Source: Mucilaginibacter_A sp041088075 (GTDB lineage: Bacteria > Bacteroidota > Bacteroidia > Sphingobacteriales > Sphingobacteriaceae). From it: 64,000 nt of DNA. The position numbers and the translations under genes are program-made. Positions 28,691 to 37,053 of this stretch are shown one piece after another (position 1 is the stretch's first letter; every line of letters begins with the position of its first letter). The stretch is from the NCBI RefSeq assembly GCF_041088075.1, contig NZ_JBGCVY010000042.1, forward strand, positions 1 through 64,000, in the 5' to 3' direction. The notes under the pieces were generated by a model. It was not told the origin of the DNA. It worked only from the letters and a program-made list of their open reading frames with translations, and made no database searches.

Positions 28691-30217
28691 ATGAATAAAA
28701 TAAGCCGCTATACTAAAATTGTATTGCTTTCGATCTTGGTGCTTTTCGTGATGAATGGATGCAAGAAAAAGCATTCGCCAATGGCACAAGTCCTCTTCAA
28801 AAAATACCAAAACAAGGTTTACAACAACTTAGACCCGGAAGCTTTTTCGACAGTTTTCCAACAAATGCTGGTCGAGAAAAAATCCTTAATGACCAATCCT
28901 AAACTCATTTCTGCTTTTTACGAACAGCACAATTACGAGCCGGTGTTTGTGCTGCAGCATTTGCCAAAAGATGAGTTGCAGGTTATGGCCTCTTACTATC
29001 AAAAGGCAGGCGAACATGGTTTAGACCCGAAGCTTTTTCAATCAGACAGGATCAGCGAACTGCTTAAAAAAATAGGCGATAAAAACAGTATCAAAACTGT
29101 GGACGAAGCTTATCAAAACATGGCCGAACTGGAAATCCTCACTGCCAATTCATTGATCAATTACAGCAATGCCCTGCAGTTTGGCGTCATTAGCCCTAAA
29201 AAAATATATGCACGTTACTTTACCGAGACCAAACGCCCGGACATTTTGAGCATGACACACGTTTTAGAAGTGAATAATTTGAAAAGCTTTTTGGACAGTA
29301 TCCAGCCTAAAAACCCGCAATATTTGGCTTTACAGAAAGCGTTGCAATCGGGCGAAACTGCGCCGGGGATGTCTAAAACAGAAACCGAAAGGATTTTGAA
29401 AGTAAACCTGGAGCGTTTGCGCTGGAAAAACAAACCGACGGAAGAACGTTATGTCATCGTGAACATTCCGGATTATCGTTTAAATGTAATGGACCATGAT
29501 TCATCCGTTTTAAACATGAAAGTTTGTGTGGGCGAGGGAAGGAACAAAACCAACGAAGACAATGTGGCAGAGTACAGCGAAGACGACAAGGTGCGCGACG
29601 TGCCTTTTACGCGCGAAACGCCCCAACTGAACAGTGAAATCAACAGTGTGCAGGTAAACCCGATTTGGAATATCCCGCAAAGTATTGCCTCCAACGAGAT
29701 CATCAAGGAAGCGGCCGAAGACCCGTATTACCTTTCCAACAAAAACATTGATGTTTACAAAGGCGGCAAAAAAGTGGAAGACCCGGAAACCATCAACTGG
29801 GCTTCTGTTTCGAAAGACAATTTGCCTTACACTTTTAAGCAGCAATCCGGCGGAGATAACTCTTTGGGCAAGATCAAGTTTTTGTTCCCTAACAAAAGCA
29901 GCGTTTATTTGCACGATACGCCTGCCCAGGCACCTTTTAAACAAGCCATGCGTGCCGTGAGCCACGGTTGTGTGCGTTTAGAAAAACCTTTGGATTTGGC
30001 GCATACGTTGTTTGGTGATGGCAGCCAGTTTGAGCAGATCAAAGAAGATATGCAGGAAACCGACCCAAAAGCAAGGAACCTTTCTTTGCCAAAAAAGGTT
30101 CCTGTTTATATCACGTATGTAACTTGCTGGGCCGAAAACGGAAAGCTGGTTTATCGCCCGGATGTTTACGGTTTGGATATTGTGCTGTACACGCACATTC
30201 AAAAAATGTTGTCGTAA
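28691..30217 (+). CDS. L,D-transpeptidase (YkuD) lipoprotein
   Basis: Murein cross-linking enzyme of 508 aa acting in the periplasm. Lipobox MNGC (Cys24) followed by KKKHS; an N-terminal helical region with a peptidoglycan-binding-like segment (YYQKAGEHGLDPKLF near 90-105); a YkuD domain from about 265. The catalytic motif is VYLHDTPAQ ... VSHGCVRLE with nucleophile Cys427. The frame is open 33 bases further upstream (ATG at 28658), but the start at 28691 places the signal peptide at the N-terminus. The TAA stop is the first three bases of a variant 12-mer (30215-30226). Confidence 0.92.
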   Translation: MNKISRYTKIVLLSILVLFVMNGCKKKHSPMAQVLFKKYQNKVYNNLDPEAFSTVFQQMLVEKKSLMTNPKLISAFYEQHNYEPVFVLQHLPKDELQVMASYYQKAGEHGLDPKLFQSDRISELLKKIGDKNSIKTVDEAYQNMAELEILTANSLINYSNALQFGVISPKKIYARYFTETKRPDILSMTHVLEVNNLKSFLDSIQPKNPQYLALQKALQSGETAPGMSKTETERILKVNLERLRWKNKPTEERYVIVNIPDYRLNVMDHDSSVLNMKVCVGEGRNKTNEDNVAEYSEDDKVRDVPFTRETPQLNSEINSVQVNPIWNIPQSIASNEIIKEAAEDPYYLSNKNIDVYKGGKKVEDPETINWASVSKDNLPYTFKQQSGGDNSLGKIKFLFPNKSSVYLHDTPAQAPFKQAMRAVSHGCVRLEKPLDLAHTLFGDGSQFEQIKEDMQETDPKARNLSLPKKVPVYITYVTCWAENGKLVYRPDVYGLDIVLYTHIQKMLS

Positions 30218-30226
30218 AAGAAGTAT
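30215..30226 (+). repeat. Variant 12-mer TAAAAGAAGTAT overlapping a stop codon
   Basis: The motif supplies the TAA stop of the L,D-transpeptidase and fills nearly all of the 12-base gap to the convergent gene ending at 30230. Confidence 0.8.
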
Positions 30227-30229
30227 CTG

Positions 30230-31045
30230 CTAAAGCATGGCCTGCAACGGGCCGTGCATAGCGGCTTCGGGGAAAAGATAGTTGGCCGCCAAATCCTGGT
30301 CTAAGTATTTAGAACTGTAGCGGTTGTCAGAGCCGTTGATATATAATACTGTTTTGTCTTTAATCAGGTTAATGATGGTCTGTGTCAGTTCGGGTGCAAC
30401 TGCCGGGCAGCCAAAACTCCTGCCCAAACGGCCTAAGTTTTTGATCGTTTGCTCGCTTACATAATCAGCACCGTGGATCACGATGTCGCGCTGGCGGGCA
30501 TTGGTATTAAAGTTTTCGTCCAAACCATCCAAACGCAAAGAGCGGCCGTGTTTTCCGTTATAAATCTCGCCTGTCAAATAAAAACCAAGGCTGCTTTGGT
30601 GCGAACTATCAATATTAGAAAATTGGTTTGGCAGATCGTCTCCGCTGCCTTGTCCGTGCGCAACCCAGGTATTTAACAGCAGTGATCCTGATTGCAGATC
30701 AATGATCCACATCCTTTTTACACAGCTTGATTTGGTAAAATCAACAATGGTGATGATGGAATTATGGTCGTTTAGACTGGTTGTGTTTTTCAGGTTGTAA
30801 AAACCGGTTACGGCCTTGGCAAAAACATCTTCGTTTAAACCGGCCGCATATAAATTTGCCGTCTGGTAAATTTTGCTAAGGTACGTTGAATACAAAAGTT
30901 CTTGTGGCGAAAGCGTGCTTTTTTGCCTGGCCCGGGCGAGGTTTGTTTGAGAAGAACGGGTAAAAGTTTTAAGGGTTGTACTGATAATGGTTACGGAAAG
31001 TGCTAATGAAAGTAAGATAGATTTTTTAAAAAAATTCTTATTCAT
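30230..31045 (-). CDS. YkuD_2-type murein L,D-transpeptidase family protein
   Basis: 271 aa, exported (hydrophobic segment 8-22). It belongs to the second L,D-transpeptidase catalytic family: IVDFTKSSCVKRMWIIDL opens the fold. HGQGSGDDLPNQFSN, SSLGFYLTGE and RSLRLDGLDENFN follow, then the catalytic HGADYV ... LGRSFGCPAV with the nucleophilic Cys. It is convergent with a canonical YkuD gene, so two unrelated-subfamily enzymes of the same chemistry face each other. Gene order suggests a common cell-envelope role (inference). Confidence 0.88.
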   Translation of the reverse strand: MNKNFFKKSILLSLALSVTIISTTLKTFTRSSQTNLARARQKSTLSPQELLYSTYLSKIYQTANLYAAGLNEDVFAKAVTGFYNLKNTTSLNDHNSIITIVDFTKSSCVKRMWIIDLQSGSLLLNTWVAHGQGSGDDLPNQFSNIDSSHQSSLGFYLTGEIYNGKHGRSLRLDGLDENFNTNARQRDIVIHGADYVSEQTIKNLGRLGRSFGCPAVAPELTQTIINLIKDKTVLYINGSDNRYSSKYLDQDLAANYLFPEAAMHGPLQAML

Positions 31046-31357
31046 AAATGGCTGTTTTCGATTTATATTGATTAAAAGGGGTTACGTAAAATTTCAGTAA
31101 TAGGTTTGCTTTAGGTTGAATAATTGTAGCAAAAACTTTCCACTTGTCCTGATTTTGATAAAGAAAATGTAGTTGATAATAGACGAAATCTTTATTTTTT
31201 TATTGTGCTGAAAAACAAGTTTTTTTATTGGTTTTAGATATAAAAGTAATTAAACGCTTCAAATGATTGAATAGTATGAATTTGTTAATTACGGCCTGAA
31301 ATTTGATATTTTACTGACACCAAACTATTAATCAATTTATCATTCAGCTAAAAAATT
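31046..31357. other. AT-rich gap, no gene seen
   Basis: 312 bases between divergent genes with long T and A runs. It presumably holds both promoters, but no TTTG-N19-TAnnTTTG match is convincing and no repeat of the 12-mer family is present. Confidence 0.5.
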
Positions 31358-31477
31358 ATGGCAACGAAAGACAAATCAAAATCCGAAGATGCAAAGACCT
31401 TGAAAGACCCAAAAGCTTCTAAAGAAGAAAAAAGCAAAGCCGGCAAAGACATGGCCAGCGGAAAAAAGAAAAAGTAA
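31358..31477 (+). CDS. Lysine-rich small protein
   Basis: 39-aa open frame (starts MATKDKSKSE, ends GKKKK), about one third lysine with many Ser, Asp and Glu and no hydrophobic core, so probably disordered. It has its own strong terminator 8 bases downstream, which supports a real transcript. Small basic proteins of this kind are common in Sphingobacteriaceae and could bind nucleic acid, but no function is known to me. Confidence 0.65.
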   Translation: MATKDKSKSEDAKTLKDPKASKEEKSKAGKDMASGKKKK

Positions 31478-31484
31478 TTTTCAA

Positions 31485-31522
31485 CAGAAAAACCTTTCGC
31501 TCGAAGGGTTTTTCTGTTTTTT
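31485..31522 (+). terminator. Terminator of the lysine-rich small gene
   Basis: CAGAAAAACCTTTCG and CGAAGGGTTTTTCTG form a long stem around CT, followed by TTTTTT. Confidence 0.85.
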
Positions 31523-31552
31523 AGAAGTTTACCGATACAAACTTTACTGCCC

Positions 31553-31564
31553 TAAAAGAAGCAT
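31553..31564 (+). repeat. Single 12-mer TAAAAGAAGCAT
   Basis: Exact copy preceded by CTGCCC, 113 bases upstream of the ferritin-like gene, in the 'upstream' orientation. Confidence 0.85.
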
Positions 31565-31676
31565 CAAAAAAACAAGGGCAGACCGATCAAAAGCTTTAAG
31601 GCAATTTTTATTATGGTGATATGCGATAAAATGTGTACTTTGGGCTTTATTTATTCCGAAACTAAAAACATAACTT

Positions 31677-31991
31677 ATGGGATTTGACCAATATCACGAA
31701 CCGGCACACGAACTGCCGGAACAAACCAGGACTTTTGCACGTATGATTGCCTCTTTGGGCGAAGAAGCCGAAGCCATCAACTGGTACGAACAACGCATTT
31801 CAGTTGAGAAAGACGAAAGTGCAAAAGCCATCATGCAAAACGCGCAAAAAGAAGAGTTTAAGCATTTTGGGATGGATTTAGAATTTCTGCTCCGGCAAAA
31901 ACCACTTTGGCGCGAAACCCTTCAGGCAATTTTATTTAAGGAAGGAAGCATTACGGAGCTGGGCGAAAAAGGGGAAAAGGCTGCAGAATAG
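31677..31991 (+). CDS. Encapsulated-ferritin-like (EncFtn) ferroxidase without a shell gene
   Basis: 104 aa protein strongly resembling the encapsulin-cargo ferritin family: LGEEAEAINWYEQRIS, AIMQNAQKEEFKHFGMDLEFLLRQ and a final LFKEGSIT helix match the known EncFtn pattern (EELEAVDWYDQR, DEEKEHAAM, LFTEGPIT). Metal ligands correspond to Glu32, Glu60 and His63. Two-helix EncFtn subunits assemble into annular decamers that oxidise Fe(II) and need an encapsulin shell to store iron. The C-terminus (GEKGEKAAE) lacks an obvious encapsulation peptide and no encapsulin gene occurs in the window. It is monocistronic, followed by an AT-rich gap. Confidence 0.85.
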   Translation: MGFDQYHEPAHELPEQTRTFARMIASLGEEAEAINWYEQRISVEKDESAKAIMQNAQKEEFKHFGMDLEFLLRQKPLWRETLQAILFKEGSITELGEKGEKAAE

Positions 31992-32297
31992 TTATTTTGG
32001 TTGGAGTTTTTTTTTGGTTGGGAAGTACAAATTTCAATTAGCAGGCACTGATTGGGCGATAACTGCTATAACTCGTTAGACAGCCGTTTCTGGGGTTTAA
32101 TACTTGGAGACCACATAGTCGGCAAAGCTTTATTTATGTGAATGAGCTAGGAATGTTTCTCTATTGATGGTTCTTTTATGCACAAAATTTGTTGGAGCCG
32201 GTTGTTTACGGGGGATTGAGTAGCATTAGTTTTTAAATTGAAAGTTAAAAACTGGCTTTGTTGATTTTAATAGTAATTAGAGCAATATTTGCAGATA
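31992..32297. other. AT-rich gap at the edge of the defence island
   Basis: 306 bases with no gene. A degenerate motif (ATGGTTCTTTTA at about 32162) may be a decayed 12-mer. Base composition drops here towards the AT-rich island that follows. Confidence 0.4.
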
Positions 32298-34193
32298 TCA
32301 AGTATTATTAAGCTTTTCGTATCTATCAATAAACTCTTTATGATAGTTTCGGGCATCTGTAAGTAATTGATTAAAGGTTTTTACATATACTTTATCAATT
32401 CTCTGCATACTATCAATTTCATCCTTAGTTTTTCTATCATCAAAATCAATTTTGCCTCCTACAACATAAGCTATTACTCTGTTAGGAGAATAAACATTAC
32501 TTTCGAGATGATCCTCAATAAAACTTCTATAGTCTTTAGCCTGATCAATATCTTTTTTTGTAATTAAATGTAAAGGTCTTTTAATTTCTATTATAAATCG
32601 ATGGTTTGAGACAGAAGTGCATAGAAAATCTATACGTCGGTTTTTTTCCTCCAAATTTGTTTCAGGGTAATTTTCTTGCAAAATCTTGGCATATTGTAAT
32701 TCATGTCTGAACATATTTATACGCGGATCAAGAATCCATGGAAATTTTTCAAAAAATGGATGTATTTGTTGTACCTCTTTTGCATTTTCTGTTATAAGTT
32801 TTTCAAATGTTTTTATGGTTTCTATTCTGCCTAAAGATAATTTATACATCTCTCGGGCCTCAATTAATTCCCATTCTTTAAATAAAGTTAAAATTCTTTC
32901 TGTAGATAGGTTTTCTACTTCATGAATTTCGTTAGCTATATCTTTAAATGATTGGAATTGAAAAGAGTCTTGAACAAATTTTACAAGTTCACTTGCCTTT
33001 GAAGTTTCTATGCCTTCACTCCCTATAATTGAATGTACAATTTTCTTAGCTAGTTTTTTTTCATGTGCTGGTAATTTGTTTGTCCAATCTTCAATAGAAA
33101 TACCTGTGTCCTCTAAAAATTTATTTACTTTGTTTTCTTCTTTTAGTTTCTTTGTCTCGTTAAAAATGCCTTGTATTGTTTTAGTTAAATAAGCTCTTAA
33201 ATCACGAGTTTCTGTTGTTTCCCAGTTTAGCGAACGTCTATTTGTAGATATAACGTCTTCATTAAAAAGATCAATAAAATCAACATTTAACCAACCTGTT
33301 ATATAAGAATAACCGTGGCTTGTAGCTTTTATATCATAAAACTCATATTCGTTCACAAGCTTGTTCCTTGAAAATAATGATACTCCACGCATTTTAGAAG
33401 GTACAGTTTCCTCTGTAAGAACTATTTTCCCTGTAATAAGATCTTCACAATAGTAATCTTTTGGATATCTATCTATATGTAAAGGAAAATTCCAAGTATG
33501 AATAGGGTTTAAATTTTTATATCTTAATTCATTTTTAACTTCTATTTTATTTGATTCTATATTATGATAAACTAAAACATTAAAATCAGTCTCATCAAAT
33601 ACTTGAAAGCTTTTTGCTAATGTGTAAGCAATGTCATCTGGACTAAAAGAAGTTTTTCTATTTATATTATAAAGTGTAATTAATGTACCTTCTTCATCTG
33701 TTGTATTTTCATTCAATGTTACAATTTCCGGTTTGTAATTCTCATCGAAATCTTCTGTGTTTTTCAAAACAGACCAATCCAAGATAAACGTGTTTTTAAT
33801 ACTTGCGCTTACTGTCTCAACCTGTATTTTACTTGAAATGCCGAAAAAAGATAGTTTACCAATACCTTTTTTACCTATAACTAATCTTTTTTTATTTTTA
33901 CTGTATTGCGAATGTGTGTCCTTTCTTCGATTTCTGCCTATTCTTAAAAATTGACTATTAATTTCTTCAAATGACATCCCATGTCCATCGTCCTTTATTT
34001 TTATTGACTTATTTTCATCATTGTCAAAAAGCCATATTTCAACATTTTTAGCTTCTGCATCATAAGAGTTTGAAACGATCTCTGCAATTACAGGAGGTAA
34101 TGTTGAATACATTTTAACTCCCAAATGTTCAATTGTATTAGGGTCAAATCTCATTACTAATTCGTCAGAACAAGATTTTTTTTCTTCCGTCAT
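32298..34193 (-). CDS. MORC/MutL-like GHKL ATPase fused to a PD-(D/E)XK nuclease
   Basis: 631 aa, probably the restriction effector of the adjacent methyltransferase. The N-terminal Bergerat ATP-binding fold has all boxes: EIVSNSYDA (Glu38, Asn42), DDGHGM (68-73) and GKKGIGK (107-113). A transducer-like domain follows (KMRGVSLFSRNKLVNEYEFYD ... VISTNRRSLNW) and a helical middle. A C-terminal nuclease-like domain has Asp522 (RRIDFLC) and Glu536-x-Lys538 (FIIEIKRP), the D-(E/D)xK layout. Prokaryotic MutL/MORC-like ATPases are known companions of Dcm/Vsr-type restriction-modification genes. Its start abuts the methyltransferase stop. Very AT-rich codon use compared with flanking genes suggests transfer. 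Confidence 0.82.
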   Translation of the reverse strand: MTEEKKSCSDELVMRFDPNTIEHLGVKMYSTLPPVIAEIVSNSYDAEAKNVEIWLFDNDENKSIKIKDDGHGMSFEEINSQFLRIGRNRRKDTHSQYSKNKKRLVIGKKGIGKLSFFGISSKIQVETVSASIKNTFILDWSVLKNTEDFDENYKPEIVTLNENTTDEEGTLITLYNINRKTSFSPDDIAYTLAKSFQVFDETDFNVLVYHNIESNKIEVKNELRYKNLNPIHTWNFPLHIDRYPKDYYCEDLITGKIVLTEETVPSKMRGVSLFSRNKLVNEYEFYDIKATSHGYSYITGWLNVDFIDLFNEDVISTNRRSLNWETTETRDLRAYLTKTIQGIFNETKKLKEENKVNKFLEDTGISIEDWTNKLPAHEKKLAKKIVHSIIGSEGIETSKASELVKFVQDSFQFQSFKDIANEIHEVENLSTERILTLFKEWELIEAREMYKLSLGRIETIKTFEKLITENAKEVQQIHPFFEKFPWILDPRINMFRHELQYAKILQENYPETNLEEKNRRIDFLCTSVSNHRFIIEIKRPLHLITKKDIDQAKDYRSFIEDHLESNVYSPNRVIAYVVGGKIDFDDRKTKDEIDSMQRIDKVYVKTFNQLLTDARNYHKEFIDRYEKLNNT

Positions 34194-35257
34194 TATAAGC
34201 TTTTTTGAAATTTTATAAATACTTCTGCTATTTTTTCGGATAAACAGGGGGGAACTGCATTTCCAATCATTTTGGCAATATTAACCAGTGAAGAAGCGTG
34301 AAAATTATAATTGATCGGAAATGATTGCAACGTTGCACCTTCTCTTAAAGAAATAGCCCGATCTTGTTCCGGATGTCCGTACCTACCATTGGATAAACTA
34401 TTAAACTTTGTTGTAATTGTTGGTGCAACACCATTCCAAGACATTCTACCATAAACATCAGTATGGCCGCGATGATTTTTATGACAATCTAAATGAAGTT
34501 CTTCACTCCAGTCTTTTCTTGATCCGCCATCTTTAATTGTACTCTTTATTCTTTTTAGATTAATTTCTGTTAATCTGGCCGAAGTATGAATAAATGCAGT
34601 ACGATCTTTATGGCCGGCAGAGATTTCGTTAAAAACTGCATAATCACCAATAGCATCTTTTACAGTTTTTTCTACAATCTTGTTTTCTATAGGAAAAGTT
34701 ATTTCTTTGTTTACCCTGCTTGCAATCATTACATATCTTCTTCTGTTTTGAGGAACTCCGTAATATTTTGCATTAACTACTTTATCCTGGTAAGTGTAAT
34801 TGTTGTCTTTTAAAAAAATCTTAAAATTACTTAAAGGACTTCCTTGTTTTGTTTCTAAACCCGGTACATTCTCAATCATGATGTACCCTGGTTTATAATA
34901 ATTGATAAACAACTGAAAATCTTCTAATAGAAGTCTTGTTGTTGTAGATTTGGTTTTATCCGTGTTAATATTACTGTAATATTGACACGGGCTACATCCA
35001 ACAAAAATTAAGTTGTCATCATTAATGCTGATGTTAAGTTTATCAGAAAGATAATTCAAAGAAAGGTTTGAAACATCTGCACATAAAAATTGAGAACCGG
35101 GATTATTTTCTTCATAAGTTTTTTTACAAGCAACATCAATATCAACTCCTGCTAAAACTTGAATACCTGCTTGTCTAAAACCGCATGTTACGCCACCTGC
35201 ACCGCAGAAAAAATCTACTGCTTTTAATGGTTCAATATGTGATTTTTTTTCGACCAC
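34193..35257 (-). CDS. DNA C5-cytosine methyltransferase
   Basis: 354 aa enzyme methylating cytosine at C5 in a DNA recognition site. Motif I is DFFCGAGGVTCGF, motif IV VGCSPCQ with catalytic Cys91, motif VI IENVPG (Glu127), motif VIII QNRRRYVMIASR, and motifs IX/X are LREGATLQSFP and MIGNAVPP. The target-recognition region includes GVAPTITTKF. The start is GTG at 35257. It lies between Vsr and the GHKL ATPase-nuclease and so forms a restriction-modification unit. The recognition sequence cannot be inferred. Low GC compared with the flanks. Confidence 0.93.
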   Translation of the reverse strand: MVEKKSHIEPLKAVDFFCGAGGVTCGFRQAGIQVLAGVDIDVACKKTYEENNPGSQFLCADVSNLSLNYLSDKLNISINDDNLIFVGCSPCQYYSNINTDKTKSTTTRLLLEDFQLFINYYKPGYIMIENVPGLETKQGSPLSNFKIFLKDNNYTYQDKVVNAKYYGVPQNRRRYVMIASRVNKEITFPIENKIVEKTVKDAIGDYAVFNEISAGHKDRTAFIHTSARLTEINLKRIKSTIKDGGSRKDWSEELHLDCHKNHRGHTDVYGRMSWNGVAPTITTKFNSLSNGRYGHPEQDRAISLREGATLQSFPINYNFHASSLVNIAKMIGNAVPPCLSEKIAEVFIKFQKSL

Positions 35258-35316
35258 GTCTTTTATTGTTATTATAAGATTATTATTGTGTAAAAATATA
35301 AAATAGTAGATAGAAT

Positions 35317-35742
35317 TTACGGATGCTTAGGAATAATGTTTATTAATAGTTTGTTTAAAGTTTTTTCGAAAACATTGCTTTTAAGCTCACATTCCCAGAT
35401 TTTAATAACTTTCCATCCTAAATTAGAAAGTATTGTTTCGGCTTTCTGATCATTCTCTCCATTTTTACCAATTTTATCAGTCCACCATTCTGTTCTGGTT
35501 TTAGGTAAAGATGCTTTCTTACAGTTTTCATGTCCATGCCAAAAACAACCATGGATAAAAATAACAGTTTTATATTTAGGTAAAACAATATCAGGTTTGC
35601 CGGGAAGGTTTTTGACGTGCAAACGATAGCGAAACCCATTTTTGTGAAGAAATTTTCTCACAAGCATTTCAGGCTTAGTATCCTTACTTTTTACGCGAGA
35701 CATGTTATAACTTCTGATTTCTTTAGAATGTATATCTGCCAT
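35317..35742 (-). CDS. vsr: Very-short-patch mismatch repair endonuclease (Vsr)
   Basis: 141 aa nicking enzyme that corrects T:G mismatches arising from deamination of 5-methylcytosine made by the neighbouring methyltransferase. The family landmarks sit at the same positions as in the E. coli enzyme: Asp51 in GKPDIVLP, then FIHGCFWHGH with Phe62, His64, Cys66, Trp68, His69 and His71. The N-terminal SYNMSRVKSKDTKPE is also typical. It is first in the island in transcription order, 59 bases before the methyltransferase. The name follows the family; target sequence context may differ from CCWGG. Confidence 0.94.
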   Translation of the reverse strand: MADIHSKEIRSYNMSRVKSKDTKPEMLVRKFLHKNGFRYRLHVKNLPGKPDIVLPKYKTVIFIHGCFWHGHENCKKASLPKTRTEWWTDKIGKNGENDQKAETILSNLGWKVIKIWECELKSNVFEKTLNKLLINIIPKHP

Positions 35743-35800
35743 AACTTATTTCACACTAAATCAATCTCACATTACTGTTTTTAATTAACTAAAAATAGTA

Positions 35801-36877
35801 TCAGTGCAATTGCGAAACACCCAACTTCTCCGCCAACTCATTCAAATCCTTAACCACAGCATCCACCAAAGGAATACCATTTACTTTTCGGTTCAGTTCG
35901 GCTTCCAGTTCCGGTTCGCCGGGGATAATGACTTTTTGATTGGGCAATACTGTTTTTGCCGACTTAAAACGTGCAATCCAATTATCCAAATGGTGTTTAA
36001 ATTCCTCAACCGGCCGGAAACCATCTACACGCATCGCGCCTAAAAAATGGCCGATGCCGGTTCCGACAGGATTTGGGTCTGGTTCGAGATAAGCCACAAA
36101 AGGCGGAACCCAAGGCCCGTAATTGGCGCCCGAAAGTACGGCAGAAAGTATATCAACCGTGGCACTCAAACCAAAACCTTTGTGGCTGCCGTGCTCGCGG
36201 TCGCTGCCCAAAGGCAACAAAGAACCGCCGGATTTTAAAGCGTGCGGATCAGTTGTAAAATCGCCGTTTTCATCCTGAATCCAGCCTTCCGGAACAGGTT
36301 TTCCGGCTCGTTGCGCAATTTCTAACTTGCCGTTTGCTGCAGCAGAAGTGGCCATATCTACAACTAAAGGCGGGTATTTCCTTGCGGGAAAAGCATAGCA
36401 CATGGGATTGGTTCCCAACATGCGTTCGTTGGAAAAAGTTGGCGCAACCAGCGGACTTGCATTCGTCATGGCAAAACCAATCATGTCTTTTTCAACCGCC
36501 ATCAAAGCATGGTAACCGGCAATACCGAAATGGTTGGAGTTACGCACCGAAACCCAGCCCGAACCATATTTTTCGGCCTTTGCTATCGCAACCTGCATGG
36601 CAAAAGGCGCAACCACCAAACCCAATCCGGCATCGCCATCCACGGTTGCGGTAGTTGGCGTTTCGTGTACGATACGGATATTTGGTTTTGGATTGATCCG
36701 GTTTTTCTCCCACAAACGCACATAACCGCTTAGCCGCGCCACACCGTGCGAATCAATTCCGCGAAGATCAGCTTTTACCAAAACATCAGCAGCCAATTGC
36801 GCGTGTTGCTGGCTGCAACCCATTTTCAGGAAAATATTTTCGGTGAAAGTTCGTAGCGATGCTTCTTTTATCAACAT
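35801..36877 (-). CDS. Ldh-family NAD(P)-dependent 2-hydroxyacid dehydrogenase
   Basis: 358 aa enzyme of the malate/L-lactate/ureidoglycolate dehydrogenase family (not the classical MDH/LDH fold). Family blocks: DLRGIDSHGVARLSGY with the catalytic His, NSNHFGIAGYH, MVGFAMTNASP-like IGFAMTNASPLVAPT, GTNPMCYAFPA, VVDMATSAAANGKLE and GSHKGFGLSATVDILS. The substrate is uncertain. Residues 2-7 (LIKEAS) are encoded by an exact 12-mer copy (36859-36870), so either the motif entered the gene start or the true start lies further in; no later Met gives an equally complete N-terminus. Confidence 0.88.
   Translation of the reverse strand: MLIKEASLRTFTENIFLKMGCSQQHAQLAADVLVKADLRGIDSHGVARLSGYVRLWEKNRINPKPNIRIVHETPTTATVDGDAGLGLVVAPFAMQVAIAKAEKYGSGWVSVRNSNHFGIAGYHALMAVEKDMIGFAMTNASPLVAPTFSNERMLGTNPMCYAFPARKYPPLVVDMATSAAANGKLEIAQRAGKPVPEGWIQDENGDFTTDPHALKSGGSLLPLGSDREHGSHKGFGLSATVDILSAVLSGANYGPWVPPFVAYLEPDPNPVGTGIGHFLGAMRVDGFRPVEEFKHHLDNWIARFKSAKTVLPNQKVIIPGEPELEAELNRKVNGIPLVDAVVKDLNELAEKLGVSQLH
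36859..36870 (+). repeat. 12-mer at the start codon region of the Ldh-family gene
   Basis: ATGCTTCTTTTA on the + strand, followed by TCAACATAAAATTGGTG. It encodes codons 3-6 of the minus-strand gene and continues into its leader. Confidence 0.85.
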
Positions 36878-36898
36878 AAAATTGGTGTTAAGTTTTGT

Positions 36899-37035
36899 GC
36901 TTTGAAGTTCTGCGTTCTGTCATCCCAACGATAGGAGGGATCTTCTTTGAAACGAATATTTCCAATGCTTCTTTTATCGCCTAAAAATTGTTTTGTTGAA
37001 AGAAGATTTCTCTTTGCGGTCAAAATAACAAAAGC
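36899..37035. repeat. Dispersed-repeat fragments with a second 12-mer
   Basis: Contains GTCATCCCAACGATAGGAGG, ATGCTTCTTTTA at 36965-36976 followed by TCGCCTAAAAATTG, and AGAAGATTTCTCTTTGCGG followed by TCAAAATAACA. The 'GTCAT...AGGGATCT' type sequence is a common intergenic repeat in Bacteroidota and resembles parts of the tandem array at 51.8-52.5 kb. Confidence 0.6.
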
Positions 37036-37053
37036 GTATAAATGACTGGATTG

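Noticed and set aside
34193..35742. Assigning the methyltransferase/Vsr pair the E. coli Dcm specificity CCWGG
   Set aside because: The Vsr residues are conserved but the methyltransferase target-recognition region cannot be matched to Dcm by eye, so no specificity is claimed.
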